The notes: generated by a model from the letters alone, not told the origin. A stretch of 64,000 nucleotides of DNA from Terfezia claveryi (GCA_015179025.1 WHUX01000244.1:1-64000); one strand, 5' to 3'. Counted from the stretch's first letter, positions 33,538 to 45,758 are shown. Numbers and translations: made by a program.

Positions 33538-35230
33538 ATGGCTTTTGAACTTAGTAAGAAGACTAAGAGGTCGAGACGGTTAACTATGTTACCCGAAGAT
33601 ATTAAGAAATTATTAGAAGAAACTCCCAGAAAGACCAGATTTATAATTCCTAATACAGAAGGGGAAATAAATCTGCCCATCGATATAGAAATAGGAGAAC
33701 CAGGTGGAGCAGGAACCAAACTATATTTTAGTATGGCTCTACCTCTCGCACCAGAGGAATTTTGGAATAGACATCTTCCAACAATTGAGGAGATTTTGAA
33801 ATATACTCGCTCAATGGGACATGCCCAACAGTATCATCCTGATGATACTCGACTCTTAATGGAAGCCGTAGCAAAACACTACTTATGGCTAACACCTTAC
33901 CCGTTCAAAGAAGAAGACTTAGAAATGAACGCATTTTTAAGTAAAGAATTAAGGAAACCTGTTGTTCCACTTTTAAGGAAACCGAATTGGGTAATAAATA
34001 ACTGGGAAGAAATAATGGCATTCATGATGAGCGGTACTCATCTAGAAGAATCAGCACATACCGCGGAGGATTTTTTCAATCCTAGTAAAGAACTTTCAGG
34101 AGCGTTCCTGAGAACACCAAAAGATCAATCGAAAGGCAAAGGTCGAGCACCTGAGACACCAGAAAGGAGGACTGGGTCAGCCAAAGAACCAGATGACAAA
34201 GACCAACTACCAGAAGATATAGAATTACCAGAAGACGATGATGATCTAGATATAGGACTAGACCAACAGCAGCAGAAAACACAAGGAGGAGGACGAGACC
34301 CCGATGATAGCGGAGATGATAGCTCGGACTCTGATAAAGCATCGTCAGTTGCAAGTCAAACTCTTAAAAGAAAACCCAAATGAGAAAAATCAGTTGAATA
34401 CCAGTAATGGGAATCTACAACAGGAATGGTTACAACGGGTAACCATAAAGCAACGAATGCTTTAAAAGGAATAAAGATTGATATGCCAGAAAAATTAAGA
34501 GGAGAAGACAAAAAATGGCAAGACTCACAATATTTTGACTCTTGGGCCACAGCAATGCAACGTTGGTTTGTTCTCAAAAGAATAGATTTGGAAGGCGCTT
34601 CAGCTTTGGAAATTGTTGGATTCAGAATAGAAGGAAGCGCACTTACTACTTATAATCAATTCCTAAGAGAAAAAGGAAAGAATGCGACATTCTTTGGTTT
34701 CATACTAGTGCTAAGGGATTTTCTGATACCCTCTACTAGTAAGGACATTTTGTGGAAACGATAGGAGACAGCCACACCATACAAGGACGGACGTTACATG
34801 GGAATCAAACAGTTTGCCAACTGGCTTACTGAAATGCAAATCAAATTGATTGACAAGGATGGCAAACAATCAATATCGCAGGAAGTAAAAAGAAGAAAGT
34901 TTCTTAATCACCTACCGCCATACATGTCAGCTACATTAATTCCTTTAATCAAAGAAGAATGGTCATATGACCAGCTCGTACATTAAGCGGAGTTATATGA
35001 AGCTTCCAAAAAGGATATTGCCCCACCATCCACAACAAATACATCCCGACGACAATACCCTCGGAATGAAAATCGAAGTCACGGTCCACGCAGGGACCAG
35101 AATCAACGACAAAAAACAGGATTTAATCCTAGCAGCAATCCCAACACCAAACCCAACACAGAAAATCGGAAGGACTCAGATTGAGACACCATTACAAAAA
35201 AATTGGATCAGAAGACGAAGATGCAATTAA
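33538..35230 (+). pseudogene. A3 gag
   Basis: Starts MAFELSKKTKRSRRLTML. The first 281 codons end at TGA 34381, where A2 has CGA (Arg). Capsid-like segments follow at 34426-34761 (FRIEGSALTTYNQFLREKG), closed by TAG 34762, then 34798-34984 and 34967-35227. The C-terminal half is acidic and Gln-rich before the capsid core. Stops are mostly C-to-T or G-to-A changes. Confidence 0.9.
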
Positions 35231-35244
35231 TTAAAGACAAGAAA

Positions 35245-35730
35245 TGTCTATGGTGTTGGAACCCTAGACACTCCTACAAGGACTGTAGGAAACGAAAAAA
35301 TAAGGTACCCATGCGTACAGCCGCATAAGATTTAGCTATGCCGATAGCCACCAAGGATAAAAACAACAAGGATAAAATCAAGGAACGACCCTTGTCAAGA
35401 CAGGTACCAGATTTTAGCAAGGTATTCGTTAGAGCTAACGAACACCCCGCACTAGCTTTAATTGATCTTCAAACGAAGGGAGGAGACTTAATCAATTCAC
35501 AATTTGTATACCTATACAAAATACCAACTAGAAGTATCGAGAAGAAATCATTAAGTACTGCAATTAAAGGTTCAAAAGGAACGATAGACAAGGCTTGTAC
35601 TATCAAACTTGATTGGATAGGTTATGTAGAAGAACGAACGTTCTAGTAGCTCATTTGACTGGATGGGACATGATACTAGGAGAACCTGCTCTCAGCAAAG
35701 TGCGAGCAATAATTCCTGCCCATCAGGAAC
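35245..35730 (+). pseudogene. A3 nucleocapsid knuckle and protease region
   Basis: CLWCWNPRHSYKDC at 35245-35286 keeps the CX2CX4HX4C spacing. The retropepsin-like segment ALIDLQTKGGDLINSQF follows, then IKLDWIGYVEERTF and, one frame over, TGWDMILGEPALSKV. IDLQTKGG stands where a D-S/T-G active site is expected. Confidence 0.8.
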
Positions 35731-35917
35731 CAGTTACTCTCCAACCTGAAAACATTTCACGATTCCAGCTTAGTGTATGGAAAGGATCTAGAACTATAGC
35801 GAATAGTATAAGATCGCATATACTCAGGTCAGCTGCGAATCAGTTACAGATTATAGTGAACCAGATAATTGGGAAAATATTAGTGACGCAGACGAAACTG
35901 ATTCAGAAAGAGAACTT

Positions 35918-37320
35918 GTGACAGCTGTTTCTATGGTACAGAAACAATTCAACCCAGTAACGGAGTTTCCCTTATTATTTCCCAAGACAATTCCACGGGA
36001 ATTACCGCCACTAAGAAAAATTAATCACTCTATCAAACCAAAAGCAGGAGCTACTTGGATACCAAAATGGCGACCCTCAGGACATCGATTTAGACAACAA
36101 ATCCATGACAAATTAGTCGAAGAAGAAGCGTCAGGTCACATATATAGAGTAGAAAATGACACAAATGCTGTAGACATGTTCACTATCCCTAAACGAGATA
36201 AACCGGAAGAAGCCCGACATGTCAATGACTGTTGAGACCGCAATTTAGCCGTAGAACCGGACCACACCCCATTGCCAGATATTAATGAAGCAATTGAACT
36301 AGTAGCGGAGAATCCTATTTGGACTAAGGTCGACTTAGCCGATGGATTTTTTAATATCAGGAACGATGAAGAATCTGAGCAACACTCTACCTTTTTATGT
36401 CACATGGGATATTTCAGAAGTAGAGTTATGCAACAAGGGGATCGTAACGCACCAGCTACCATGGTTCGTGTTATGCATGAAATTTTTAAGGACATAGTCT
36501 ATAAAAATTTAATCATCTATATTGATGATATTATTATATTCTCTAAAACGTATGAAGAACATGTAGAATTATTAAGAAAGTACTTCAACGTCTACAGGAT
36601 AAGAAATTTTATCTCAAAGAAAGCAAATGCCAGTTCTTTACTCCAAGATTGGAAATCTTAGGACACATTTTGACATCAGATGGATTATATGTAGACCCGA
36701 AGAAGAGGACTACTATATTAACATTTCCAACTCCTACAAGAAAAAAGGATCTTAGAGGATTCCTTGGAATCATTAATTATCTCAGCAGATTTATTCTGAC
36801 TTGGCATCATATGCAAGCACCCTGTCAGAACTGCAAGGAGAAACAAAGAAATGGAATGGACAGATACTCATAACGCAGCGTTTGAAAAACTTAAGGAACT
36901 CGTGAATTCCCCACATGTTTTAAAACCCTGGAATAATGAATCTACTGAACCCAAATATTTAGTCTGTGATGCTAGTGATGTAGGACTAGGATCTTGGATA
37001 GGTCAAGGACCGTTGACGCACATCAGACCATCATGCTTCCACTCTAGAAAATTTAATCCAGCACAACTCAATTATCCTACCTTTCAAAAGGAATTATTAG
37101 CGATTATTGACTCATTAAAATTTTTTGAAGCACAATTGAGAGGTCACAAGTTCACTATCCTTACCGACCAAAACCATTAGTAACCTTCCATACTCAAACG
37201 CCTGCAAGTCAAAAATTGAGGCGATGGCAAGATTACCTAATGGAATTTGATACAGACATACAGCATACCGCAGGAAAGGAAAATTTGATAGCAGATGCTC
37301 TATCAAGAAAGCATAAATAC
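35918..37320 (+). pseudogene. A3 reverse transcriptase and RNase H
   Basis: RT from 35918 (EFPLLFPKTIPRELPPLRKI) through a TGA at 36233 to the core 36272-36650 (TKVDLADGFFNI; IIYIDDIIIF near 36515). The frame shifts near 36590, then ILGHILTSDGL (36654 on) and the RNase H-linked region from 36851 (FEKLKELVNSPHVLKPW; YLVCDASDVGLGSW). RNase H ends with NLIADALSRKHKYL at about 37320 after a frameshift near 37175. Confidence 0.93.
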
Positions 37321-38760
37321 TTGGACACTCCCACCACCGAGGACGATTATATTTCCAACAGCATCGATCCTCCTAACCATACCTACAACCGCAATATCTC
37401 TACCAACGCTTTAAGAACTTTCCACTCACCAGAAACCCTACTCAGAACAATATGTTTCTCGCGGAGCTATCAATTTCAAGCATGTCGACTGCGACTTCAA
37501 CAAATGTCGTGGAAGAGCCGAAGAACTTGGACACCATATCTTCTGTCCATACTTCGAGAGCATCCAGGACGAAGAAAGCGAATATGACATGATGAAGGAA
37601 GAAGATCTCAGACGACGAGACTCTATCTACTATACCAGAAGAAGTTTTCAGCGGGTATGATCGTGTACCCAATATAAACAAGAACAAACCCTTAACAGTT
37701 CTTGGACTAAGATATAGGCCTCCATCTTCTGAAAACGCACAACAAAATACCCTCGCTCCTGAAGAAGCGAAAGAAATTGCTATCGACCTGGCTCATAGCA
37801 ATTGGCAACAACACAAAAGGATGCACTGGTCCTTTTGCCGCGATTTTTACTGTCCAGTTCATGGCAGCTCCCACGCCATGAACAACTGCATGTTCACCGT
37901 CGAAACATGTGCAATATGCAACCACCACGGACATGGCAGTTTGAACTGTGACCTGACAGCCTCAGTTCTTAAGAAGGAGAAGGAATTCCTTACGACTCGT
38001 ATTGCGCATATCCTAGCCGCAAATGAGCCTCAAAAGGAACTAGCACCGTACAACAAATACCAGCTTATCCACCTCCACCAGCTCTCAGCCGTGAAGAAGC
38101 TATCCAGGAAATCGGAGAATGGGCAAAAAGATGGATTGCCAACAAGCCGACACAACCCACTCTCCAACCCAGCATTCAGTTCAGTAACCCTACCGAACAG
38201 ATGACCAACCGACAAATGGAACAGGAGATCAGGAATACTCCTGTTGCCCCACAACAACCATGGAATGCACCTCAACAACCAGCTGCAACTGCTAGCAGCA
38301 GTAACGCAATTCCAATCAACACCGCCGCCGTCACCACTCGTTCTAAAAAGCGAGTAGCCATTGACGAAGATTTACCCTCTTTCATTCAAGACACCAAGAC
38401 CTCCAGACAGCGTTGTGATTTCTGTAAGTTCTCAGGACATAATGCTTCTACATGCAAGGAGAAGAAACCCACCATCAATGACTTCAACAAAGGATCGAAC
38501 CGACCCTCAACAAGCTCATTGAAGAGAAACACATCAGCGACGGATGGGTAGACGACAAGGACTACTTCATCACACACTGGCTTGACCAAGGAACAGGTAT
38601 GAAAGCCGCATATCAATCATGCATGAGAGTATGTCCTATCTGGAAGAACTATTATGATACCTTTGTGAATCGTAAGGATCATAGAAGAAAAGACGGATTT
38701 TTGTATGTCAAGAACCGACAAGGACAATGGAGACTAGTCTTGCCCTCTACCTTTAACATC
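37321..38760 (+). pseudogene. A3 RNase H-integrase linker with two zinc knuckles
   Basis: About 480 codons separate RNase H from the integrase zinc region. It holds CAICNHHGHGSLNC (37908-37949) and CDFCKFSGHNASTC (38414-38455), both with nucleocapsid spacing CX2CX4HX4C. It also has a Cys/His cluster (CHGRAEELGHHIFC in A1), a Pro/Gln-rich stretch and a basic patch (TTRSKKRVA). Frameshifts lie near 37440, 37605, 38047 and 38490. Confidence 0.85.
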
Positions 38761-40281
38761 GAAGGTAAGAACTATCTCGAATTGGTTATTAAAGATGCAC
38801 ATGAAGCAACCGCTCATGGTGGCATTGAAAAAACGATGAAATATCTTACTGACCGATATGATTGCCAGTCCTTTGCAGAACCAACTAAGGACTATATCAG
38901 AAGTTGTGATACTTGTCAAGGACAAAGTATTCCAACAAGGCGCCACTTGGACTCGTAACCCCATTACATGTACCAAGCAGGCCATGGACTGACATATCGA
39001 TGGATTTTCTTAAAGTAGCACCTGTGTTTACTAAGTGTTCAATTTTGTACCCGAATATTCCTGTTGAAGAAGATCATGTAGTTTGTATTTCACGACTTTG
39101 GACGATTGTCGATAGACAATCAGGATTCAAGTTTCTTATTCCTGTCTCAGATAATTTCACAGCAGAACAATGTACTGCTACCTTTGATACTCATGTAGTC
39201 CCAACTATGGGATACCCTTTCTGTATTGTTTTTGACCGCGACACTCTTTTTATGTCAACGCACTTTCAAGATTGGGCTAGGAATAAAGGAATCAAGTTGG
39301 AACCGTCCACGCATATCATCCACGTGCAGACGGACAATCGGAAATTGTGAACAAAGAAATTCTACAAGTAGCAAGAGCCTGTAAAATCGAAGGATTTGAT
39401 TGGCTACAGAAACTACCAGAGATACAGTTGAAACTTAACTCTAGGTATAATGCCGCTAGACAGAATAGTCCCTTTTCCACACTATTTGGATTTAATGCAC
39501 ATCTTGGCGTATCGATACTTCCATACCCCATTAATGCATATGTACCAGTAAACGAACGTCATGAGGTAACGTCTAAAAACCTATATGACGCCAAGAAGAC
39601 TCAAGCATCTCAAGCGAACAAACGACTACCCAATATAGCCAAATTTTCAGTCGGACAACAAGTTATGCTTTCCTCAGAAAATATCAACCTATCGAATGTC
39701 TCACCCAAACTCAAACCAAAATGGCTAGGCCCATTTCCCATTATTTCTAGTAATCAGAAACGTAATAACTATAGCCTAGACCTATCCAGTCAACCTGACC
39801 TCCATCTCATATATAATACTTTTCATATTAGCAAACTCAAACCATACTACAAAAACGATCCTATCCAGTTCCCTCACAGACAATCTCAGGAACCAGGACC
39901 AATTCAAGATGATCATTATGAAGTTGAAAAGGTATTAGAATTCAGAACAGCTCCTCGAACTGGAGAAAGACAATATAAGGTCAGATGGCTAGGATACACT
40001 CCTAAATATGATTCCTGGGTAAACGCCAAGGATATCACCACCAAATTCTTCAAGACTTCTGGACGACCGGAAGCATGGAAGATACATTCAAGAGACGTCG
40101 AAGGACTAAAGGAAAACAAGGACCACGAACTAGAGATGAGACCCGAGCTCTCATCCAACAAGAACGAGATAGAATCATGAGTCAAGGAAACACTAAGGAT
40201 ATTCATGTTAATGCTAATGTATTAACAATGCATCAAATCTTAGGACGTATGGAAACCAATATGGCAGAGCGAAGGAAGTAA
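38761..40281 (+). pseudogene. A3 integrase and chromodomain
   Basis: Zinc region at 38790-38920 (HEATAHGGIEKTMKYL ... CDTC). Core 38985-39340 (WTDISMDF, VDRQSGFKFLIPV, FDRDTLF), a one-base loss near 39312, and the Glu-containing stretch from 39347 (NKEILQVARACKIEGFDWLQ) to the chromodomain at 39915-40045 (YEVEKVLEF, YKVRWLGYTPKYDSWV). The final basic tail is in another frame (40075-40281). Chromodomains place this in the chromovirus clade. Confidence 0.93.
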
Positions 40282-40300
40282 GGATAGGAAATCCTTCTAT

Positions 40301-40309
40301 GTGGGGAAG
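40301..40309 (+). promoter_or_regulatory. A3 polypurine tract
   Basis: GTGGGGAAG directly before the 3' LTR, as in A1. Confidence 0.8.
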
Positions 40310-40985
40310 TGTAATGGAGAACGTTATTTCATTGCTTATATAATTGATTATATACTTTTGTATTTCCTATATTACTACTATGTTATGTAACTAAGCTCTC
40401 GGTTGAAGGACTAGCCTTCTACCACCTCCTATTGCTTTATAAGCGTCCATAGCACGCGGAATCTGCCATGGGAAGTTCCATGGCACTTGCCATATGAAGA
40501 CACCCTCATTATGGCCGCGTGACCTCTGTTTAGGCGTGTGACTCATTACTATGGCCACATGACCATCGTTTATGGCGTGTGACTCATTACTATGGCCACA
40601 TGACCCCTTTTGTATAGCGCACCACCTTCTGGTGTGCCACCCTTTATTGTATTTATTTCCTTAGTCATCAGATCTCAGAGGAGTATAAATAGGCCGCTGG
40701 ATTCCCTCTGGAATCCAAAGAAGACAAGAAGCAACCAAGCAAGCCTTCAGAGCAAGCAAGCCTATATTTCGATCAGATCAAAATCATATAGCTTAGATAG
40801 CACAAATCATATAAGATAGATTACACTAGTTAATTACTGTTCCCTTTGGGAACGTCCCACATAGTAATCTCCCTACCCTTCTGAGATCTTACCTCAGCAG
40901 AACCGAAATACACAAACGTCCGTGCCTACGGATATAGATTGTATAAACGGTACCGAATGAATACTGTCTAGTACCATTCATTACA
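40310..40985 (+). repeat. A3 3' LTR
   Basis: 676 bp, the pair of 32029-32705; followed by the TACAT target duplication. Confidence 0.96.
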
Positions 40986-41162
40986 TACATCTTCCTGAAC
41001 TGCAATTTTGTTCAATATTTCCTCAAAGGTAAACTTATATGATATTAACCCTTTGACTTTAGCACTAAGCAGGGGTACTAGTCCATCTACTAGTTTCATT
41101 TTTAGTGCATAATCACTTATCATATCCTGTCCATTCAGGTCCTTGTACTAAATTTTAAACTC

Positions 41163-42524
41163 CTATAGATTCTGTGCATACTGCATGACAGTAATTTCTG
41201 GCCTCTGATGGTGTGACAGATATTGTTTCCACAAGACTTCAGGTGCTACTGTAGAAATGAGTTTACCTCTCAGTTTTAACATAAATTCATAGAAATTCCT
41301 ATCCTCAATATTAGTTTTCTCAGAGCAATACTGATTATACCAAGTCTGAGCACTTCTCTCAAACATAAAGCTTGCTCTATCTAAGCTTTCCCAACTTGCT
41401 ATATCCATCCTCTGATACTCTACCCACTTCTGCAACTGTTGCATATAATTATTAAAGGTAGTTTGATCCCTCCATTTTTCAGAATCTCTATTAATCATTG
41501 GGGGATTGGGGATCTTTACAAGTTTATTTGCTTTCTTCAATAGAGATTTGCTGATCTGTTGTGATGGTATAGTTTGACCAGTCTTTTTAGACCATTCCAA
41601 GTGATGAGGGCTAGGTTCCCTAGTTGACCTTTTCTTTCTATCATCATCAGAGCCATTATCTAACTCATCACCCTCAGATCCAGATCCTGGATCCTCACTT
41701 CCACCTCTAGCTACACCACTAGAGCCTTTTCTAGACTTTTTGTTTGGGGTCTTACTCTTTTTGGTATGTGTTGGCTTTTTCCTAACTTTAGGTAGAGGTG
41801 GCATGTCTTTTTCAGATATTTCCTCTACATCTATTTCATAGTCTCCATCATCTTCTTCTTCATACTGCACACTTTTCCCCTTACCCTTGCCTCCAGCTCT
41901 AAACAGTTTCCTTCCTATCTCTTCATAAGTTTCTACAGGTTCTGTTATTGGAGGCACAATTTCTGGAGTTTCCAAATCATACAGGTTACCCATAAGCATG
42001 TACTGTGTCAGAAAAGGCCAGTTTAATGCTAGCCATGGAACTCCTTTATATAAGTTATAGGTTGGGTAAGGCCATACTGCTTTTGAAGTAGATAAGAGTT
42101 GAAAGTCCATTTTAACTGACTTGTCAAATTGTTCCTTTTGTTGAAAATTTATAAACTTTTCATCTACTTCAGCCAATAGTTCTTTTTTTCTTTTTGATAA
42201 CATATTGTTTATTATTAGGTATATAAATACTTGTGATATCCTTTGGTACCATGATGACTCACTTTTATCCCAAAAGGCTTTTGTTGTAGGAGGTGTTACA
42301 ATCCTTACTTCAGGCATAGATGAATTAGGCCTAATGACTATTTCCCTTATTTCCATTTCTTTTTCTGAAATATCTTTCCTAGTTGGAATTTTCTTTTTAG
42401 GGGTATTGACTAACTTGGCTTTAAGTACATCTAGCTCTTCACTTGTCATTGCCTTTCTTCTGCCTTTCCTAGCTCTAGCTCCTCCTTCCATTACACTAGT
42501 ACTTTTTTGTTTAGGAGTCTCCAT
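41163..42524 (-). pseudogene. B gag (long open frame, C-terminal part displaced by A3)
   Basis: An uninterrupted 453-codon frame from METPKQKSTSV. It has a basic N-terminus, an acidic Ser/Lys-rich middle (KKSKTPNKKSRKGSSG; GSGSEGDELDNGSDDD) and a capsid-like region (WRDQTTFNNYMQQLQKWVEYQRM; LRGKLISTVAPEVLWKQYL) alignable with family A gag. A stop after QYAQNL ends it shortly before the A3 insertion at 40990. The nucleocapsid lies on the other side of A3. It is the best-preserved gag in the window. Confidence 0.85.
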
Positions 42525-42900
42525 ATCTATCAGATATTATACCACTAATTCCTTGGACTCTGTTTCTTCTATTCCTACTTTCTTTAAGGTAGATCCTGAT
42601 GAGAAAGAATCTACTTCTTATCAACTTCCTTCTTATCCTCTGTCTGTTGCTTCTGATACCAAAGTTGATTATGGTAAGGGAGAGAGGAAACTGAAGGGAA
42701 AAAGGGTTACTTTTGTTGATGAGATTGTTGTGGGAGCAGGGTTTCCTTTAAATGCTGGGAAGAAAGTTGAGTGGAAGGATAGGGGTTGGACTGCTGGGTA
42801 CTTGTATTCTTTTTGGAGGGAGAGGTACAGAAATATTTCTTGTTCTGCTTATTGGGAGAATTCCCAATTTTCCTTTAGGCTAGGTAGAGAGTGGGGCTAG
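42525..42900 (+). CDS. Antisense leader ORF of family B
   Basis: On the strand opposite to the element, a frame open from 42205 (inside gag) to the TAG at 42898-42900 covers about half of the leader; the part outside gag starts at 42525. No ATG is seen at the place where family A has one, so the true start is unknown. The distal part includes GKRVTFVDEIVVGAGF, GWTAGYLYSFWRERYR and ISCSAYWENSQFSF, which resemble the same order of motifs in the A3 antisense frame (GKSVMFSDW, GAGFSMVYWIYRYR, SCRSYWEKC). Function unknown. Confidence 0.42.
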
Positions 42901-43298
42901 AACACTCTCTGGAGTTTGAATGTTAATAGGACTAGTTCCTATAATCCACACTCTTATTAGACTTCTGAGGCTGTTTCTAGGTCTCAGAGCTACCAGTTTA
43001 GGTAGTTTTCCTTATTTCTTTATATTTGCCAGTTAAATACAGATATTGTTGCCCTTATTGTTGTTTTGCTACTACTTGTAGACTTTATTGGTTGCTATTT
43101 GTTAAATAGTCTTACTGTTGCTATTTAGAGGATAGTCTTACTGCTGACAGTCAGACTTTGATGCTATTGCTTTATGCTATAGGCTTATACTAGCTCTAGT
43201 TTCTACTCTTGTTAGTAGAAACTTTGTTGATTAGGTAAGGTTGATCAGGCCTTCCTAGTTAGGTAAGAATCAAGTTCTTAGGTTAAAAAAATATAAAG
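42901..43298. other. B leader, LTR-proximal part
   Basis: Non-coding leader of B. It contains the 17-base motif shared with family A (43237-43253) and an A-run next to the LTR. Confidence 0.6.
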
Positions 43299-43907
43299 TG
43301 TTGATAGGGGGACTGGAAGATCAGATTAGATAAGATAAGGATCTTATCTAATCAGATAATCTCAGGCTAGTAATGTATACTACAAAGTAGATTACTAATA
43401 GTGTATTGTTTATTCTCACTATTAAAGTTATTACCATTAGCATAAGATTACTATAATAGGTAAAGTATTATAGAAGTGCCAAAGGCACTTAGAAGATTAA
43501 CCAGTGGAACTTCATTAATTGTACTCTAACTATATTCTAAGTTCTAACTGTCAGTCTAACTGAAGGGAAATTCAGAGGACTATATGTGTTTCCAATGGAG
43601 TAGTGCTGGGGCAGTGCTGAAGCATTGCACTATCATCTGACCCTTATATATAATTGAGATCAATATTATCTAATCTTCTAGATAGTACTTCCAAATACTA
43701 TCTAGTATAAAATAGGTTAAGTCTTGACTTTAACTTATACATGTGAAACCATATGATAACATATGAAAGCATGTAAAAGTATGTGAAATATTAGCAAGGC
43801 AGACAGTACACAGAATGTTATGTGTTTTGAGATGCTTGCTGAGTAAGAAAATTCATAAGAAAATACATTTGTGAGGGAGAAAGTTAGTCATAGGGTATTT
43901 CCTTACA
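43299..43907 (-). repeat. B 5' LTR
   Basis: 609 bp. On the + strand it begins TGTTGATAGGG and ends TTTCCTTACA. Its sequence is unrelated to the family A LTR although the coding regions are related. No 3' partner remains in the window. Confidence 0.8.
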
Positions 43908-44197
43908 ACAAGGAAGGTGCACAAGTACTGGGTGAAGCAAGGTCTTGTATAGCATATACAAGACATTGGATAGAAATTCAATAACAGTACGATGGATAGG
44001 GGCTATATATACATAATTCTTGGCTAGGGCAATAGAAGGAATAAGCTTCCCAAGATTTCTATCTTAGAAGCCAAGCAAGGTAATAATAACCTATCACCTG
44101 CAATTGCAAGTAATGCCAAAGGCAACAATAGCAATAGCCTATCATCTGTGCTTACAGGTGATGACAAAGACAACTAAGTATGCTATTGTGACAATCT
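43908..44197 (-). repeat. Family C LTR fragment
   Basis: 290 bp matching the right part of the C1 LTR (GGTGCACAAG, TCACCTG palindromes, ending ATTGTGACA). It is cut at 43908 by the B insertion; the rest of the LTR is not found at the other side of B. Confidence 0.85.
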
Positions 44198-44539
44198 ACT
44201 TAGTATATTACTATATGCTCTAGTAGGTTTATTACTAGAGATCTACTGTACACTTGTACTTACTGCTATTCCTGCTACCATTACTACTGCCTTACTAGAA
44301 CCACTTCTACTGCCTAATAACATATTTCTACATGTATCTTTTGTTAGGTTATGAGCCTGAATTGATGTCAGGTTCTATAAAGCTCTTCTATATACCCAAA
44401 TGAATAAATAAATTTAATTAACCTTAATGGATTAATTCCTCTAGCACCTTTCTACCTACAATAGCAAAATTATTATCAACCTTTAACTTTATATATGATG
44501 CTACAATTGCTACTACTATTACTCTTACACTTTACCAAA

Positions 44540-45758
44540 TGGAAATTACCTTCACTTTATCTATAACTCTCTACTAAGAATCTAGTTTACTCAAAATTTA
44601 ATCTTTTGCTCTTCTTTGCACTGAATATTATACACTCTAGTAGCTTAAAGTCCAGATTCATCTTAATAATACTGAAGTTTGTGCAGTTAGTAATAGCTTT
44701 GAAGCTCAACTAATAGTGAATGACTCTTATGCTAATTAGAAAAAAAAGAATAACTCGGCACCAGCTCTATTAATACAACTCATTACAGATAAGTTCAAAG
44801 AAATTGCTGGTAACTATAAATCCTATAAGGAAGCCTAAGATCTACTAGAAAATACTTTTGATCATAAGAGTGTTACCTCAATGATCTATTCTATTTTGGC
44901 TAAGATTATATATTCTGGGCTAGTACCACCCAATAGTGAGTGGCCTAAAGTCAACCCCACTTTCCTATATATATACCTACTTCTTACATCTAGCTATTGC
45001 TTTCTAAGACTTAAGGGAAGTCTTATATTACTAGACTACTTTGAATAAAGCTACTATTCTTTATACATTATGTATCTAGTTAGGTCTAAGTAAGTAATTT
45101 ATCTCTATATGTCGATATTCTGACAGATATTACCATGATTACTAGCTCACCCCTAATATATCCTATCTTTATAGTCTTTGATTTTAAGAAGGATCTATCT
45201 ACCTCTTAGAATAAATACATTGCTTAGTTTGAAACTTACTTTACAACTATCACTACTAAGCTTTTTATTATTACTTCAACAGATAAAAAATAGCAATATA
45301 GTCTAAAGTAATTATTTACTGATCAAGAGTTGAAAGCTCATCTCCTTCTCCTCATCCTTCTAGCTTCCTATAATACTATTGTTAAAAACTTGCAATCTAA
45401 ATCTGATCTCATTTATAGTAAAACTCACACTCAGATTTTGGAACTTTCTTCTAAGTCTATAACGGATAGTAGTACATTACTTAGCAATTAAAAGAAAACT
45501 CAAAAGAAGAAGTCTCAAGATAAGAGAGCCAGTAGCAAGCCAACTTCAGCAACTTAGCTAGATATTCCTCTCTTTAATAAATACTCATACTATTAGAAAT
45601 GCAACCTTTTCTCTAAAAACTACAAGCATAATGATTGCTTAGTTTTTAAGAAGGCTTTAGAAGAGAAGAAAGCTACTCCTTCTAATGCTGCTAAGATATT
45701 TTAAGCTTCAGATATCTCTTCTAGATTTACTCTTATCTCCTCCACAACCTCCTTCATC
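44540..45758 (+). pseudogene. copia gag remnant
   Basis: The frame read through stops gives VSNSFEAQLIVNDSYAN, then LIQLITDKFKEIAGNYKSYKEA and LLENTFDHKSVTSMIYSIL, a retrotransposon gag of the copia type. A Cys/His cluster follows (KCNLFSKNYKHNDCLVFKK). Stops are nearly all TAG or TAA, as expected from C-to-T change at Gln codons or G-to-A at Trp. Confidence 0.75.

Larger units (their letters stand above)
32029..40985 (+). mobile_element. Ty3/gypsy chromovirus family A copy 3 (A3), complete
   Basis: 8957 bp with LTRs 32029-32705 and 40310-40985 and a perfect 5-bp target duplication TACAT (32024-32028, 40986-40990). Order: LTR, leader, gag, nucleocapsid/protease, RT, RNase H, knuckle linker, integrase, chromodomain, LTR. 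It is nested in family B, between its nucleocapsid and capsid parts. Several stops and single-base indels (for example at 34381, 34762, 36233 and near 37440) disable gag-pol. Confidence 0.97.
28157..43907 (-). mobile_element. Ty3/gypsy chromovirus-like family B, interrupted by A3 and truncated
   Basis: Minus-strand element related to family A. 5' LTR 43299-43907; leader 42525-43298; gag 42524-41163; nucleocapsid 31912-31613; protease 31549-31241; RT 30835-30014; RNase H 29974-29440; knuckle linker to 28157. Integrase and 3' LTR are missing: the left edge is the C1 LTR. A3 is inserted at TACAT (32024-32028 and 40986-40990). The right LTR abuts the remainder of a family C LTR, so B itself inserted there. 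Confidence 0.92.

Noticed and set aside
33537..33719. Longer version of the A3 antisense frame starting at 33719 inside gag
   Set aside because: The extra 61 codons overlap conserved gag coding sequence; the ATG at 33536, paired with the gag ATG in both A2 and A3, is a better start.
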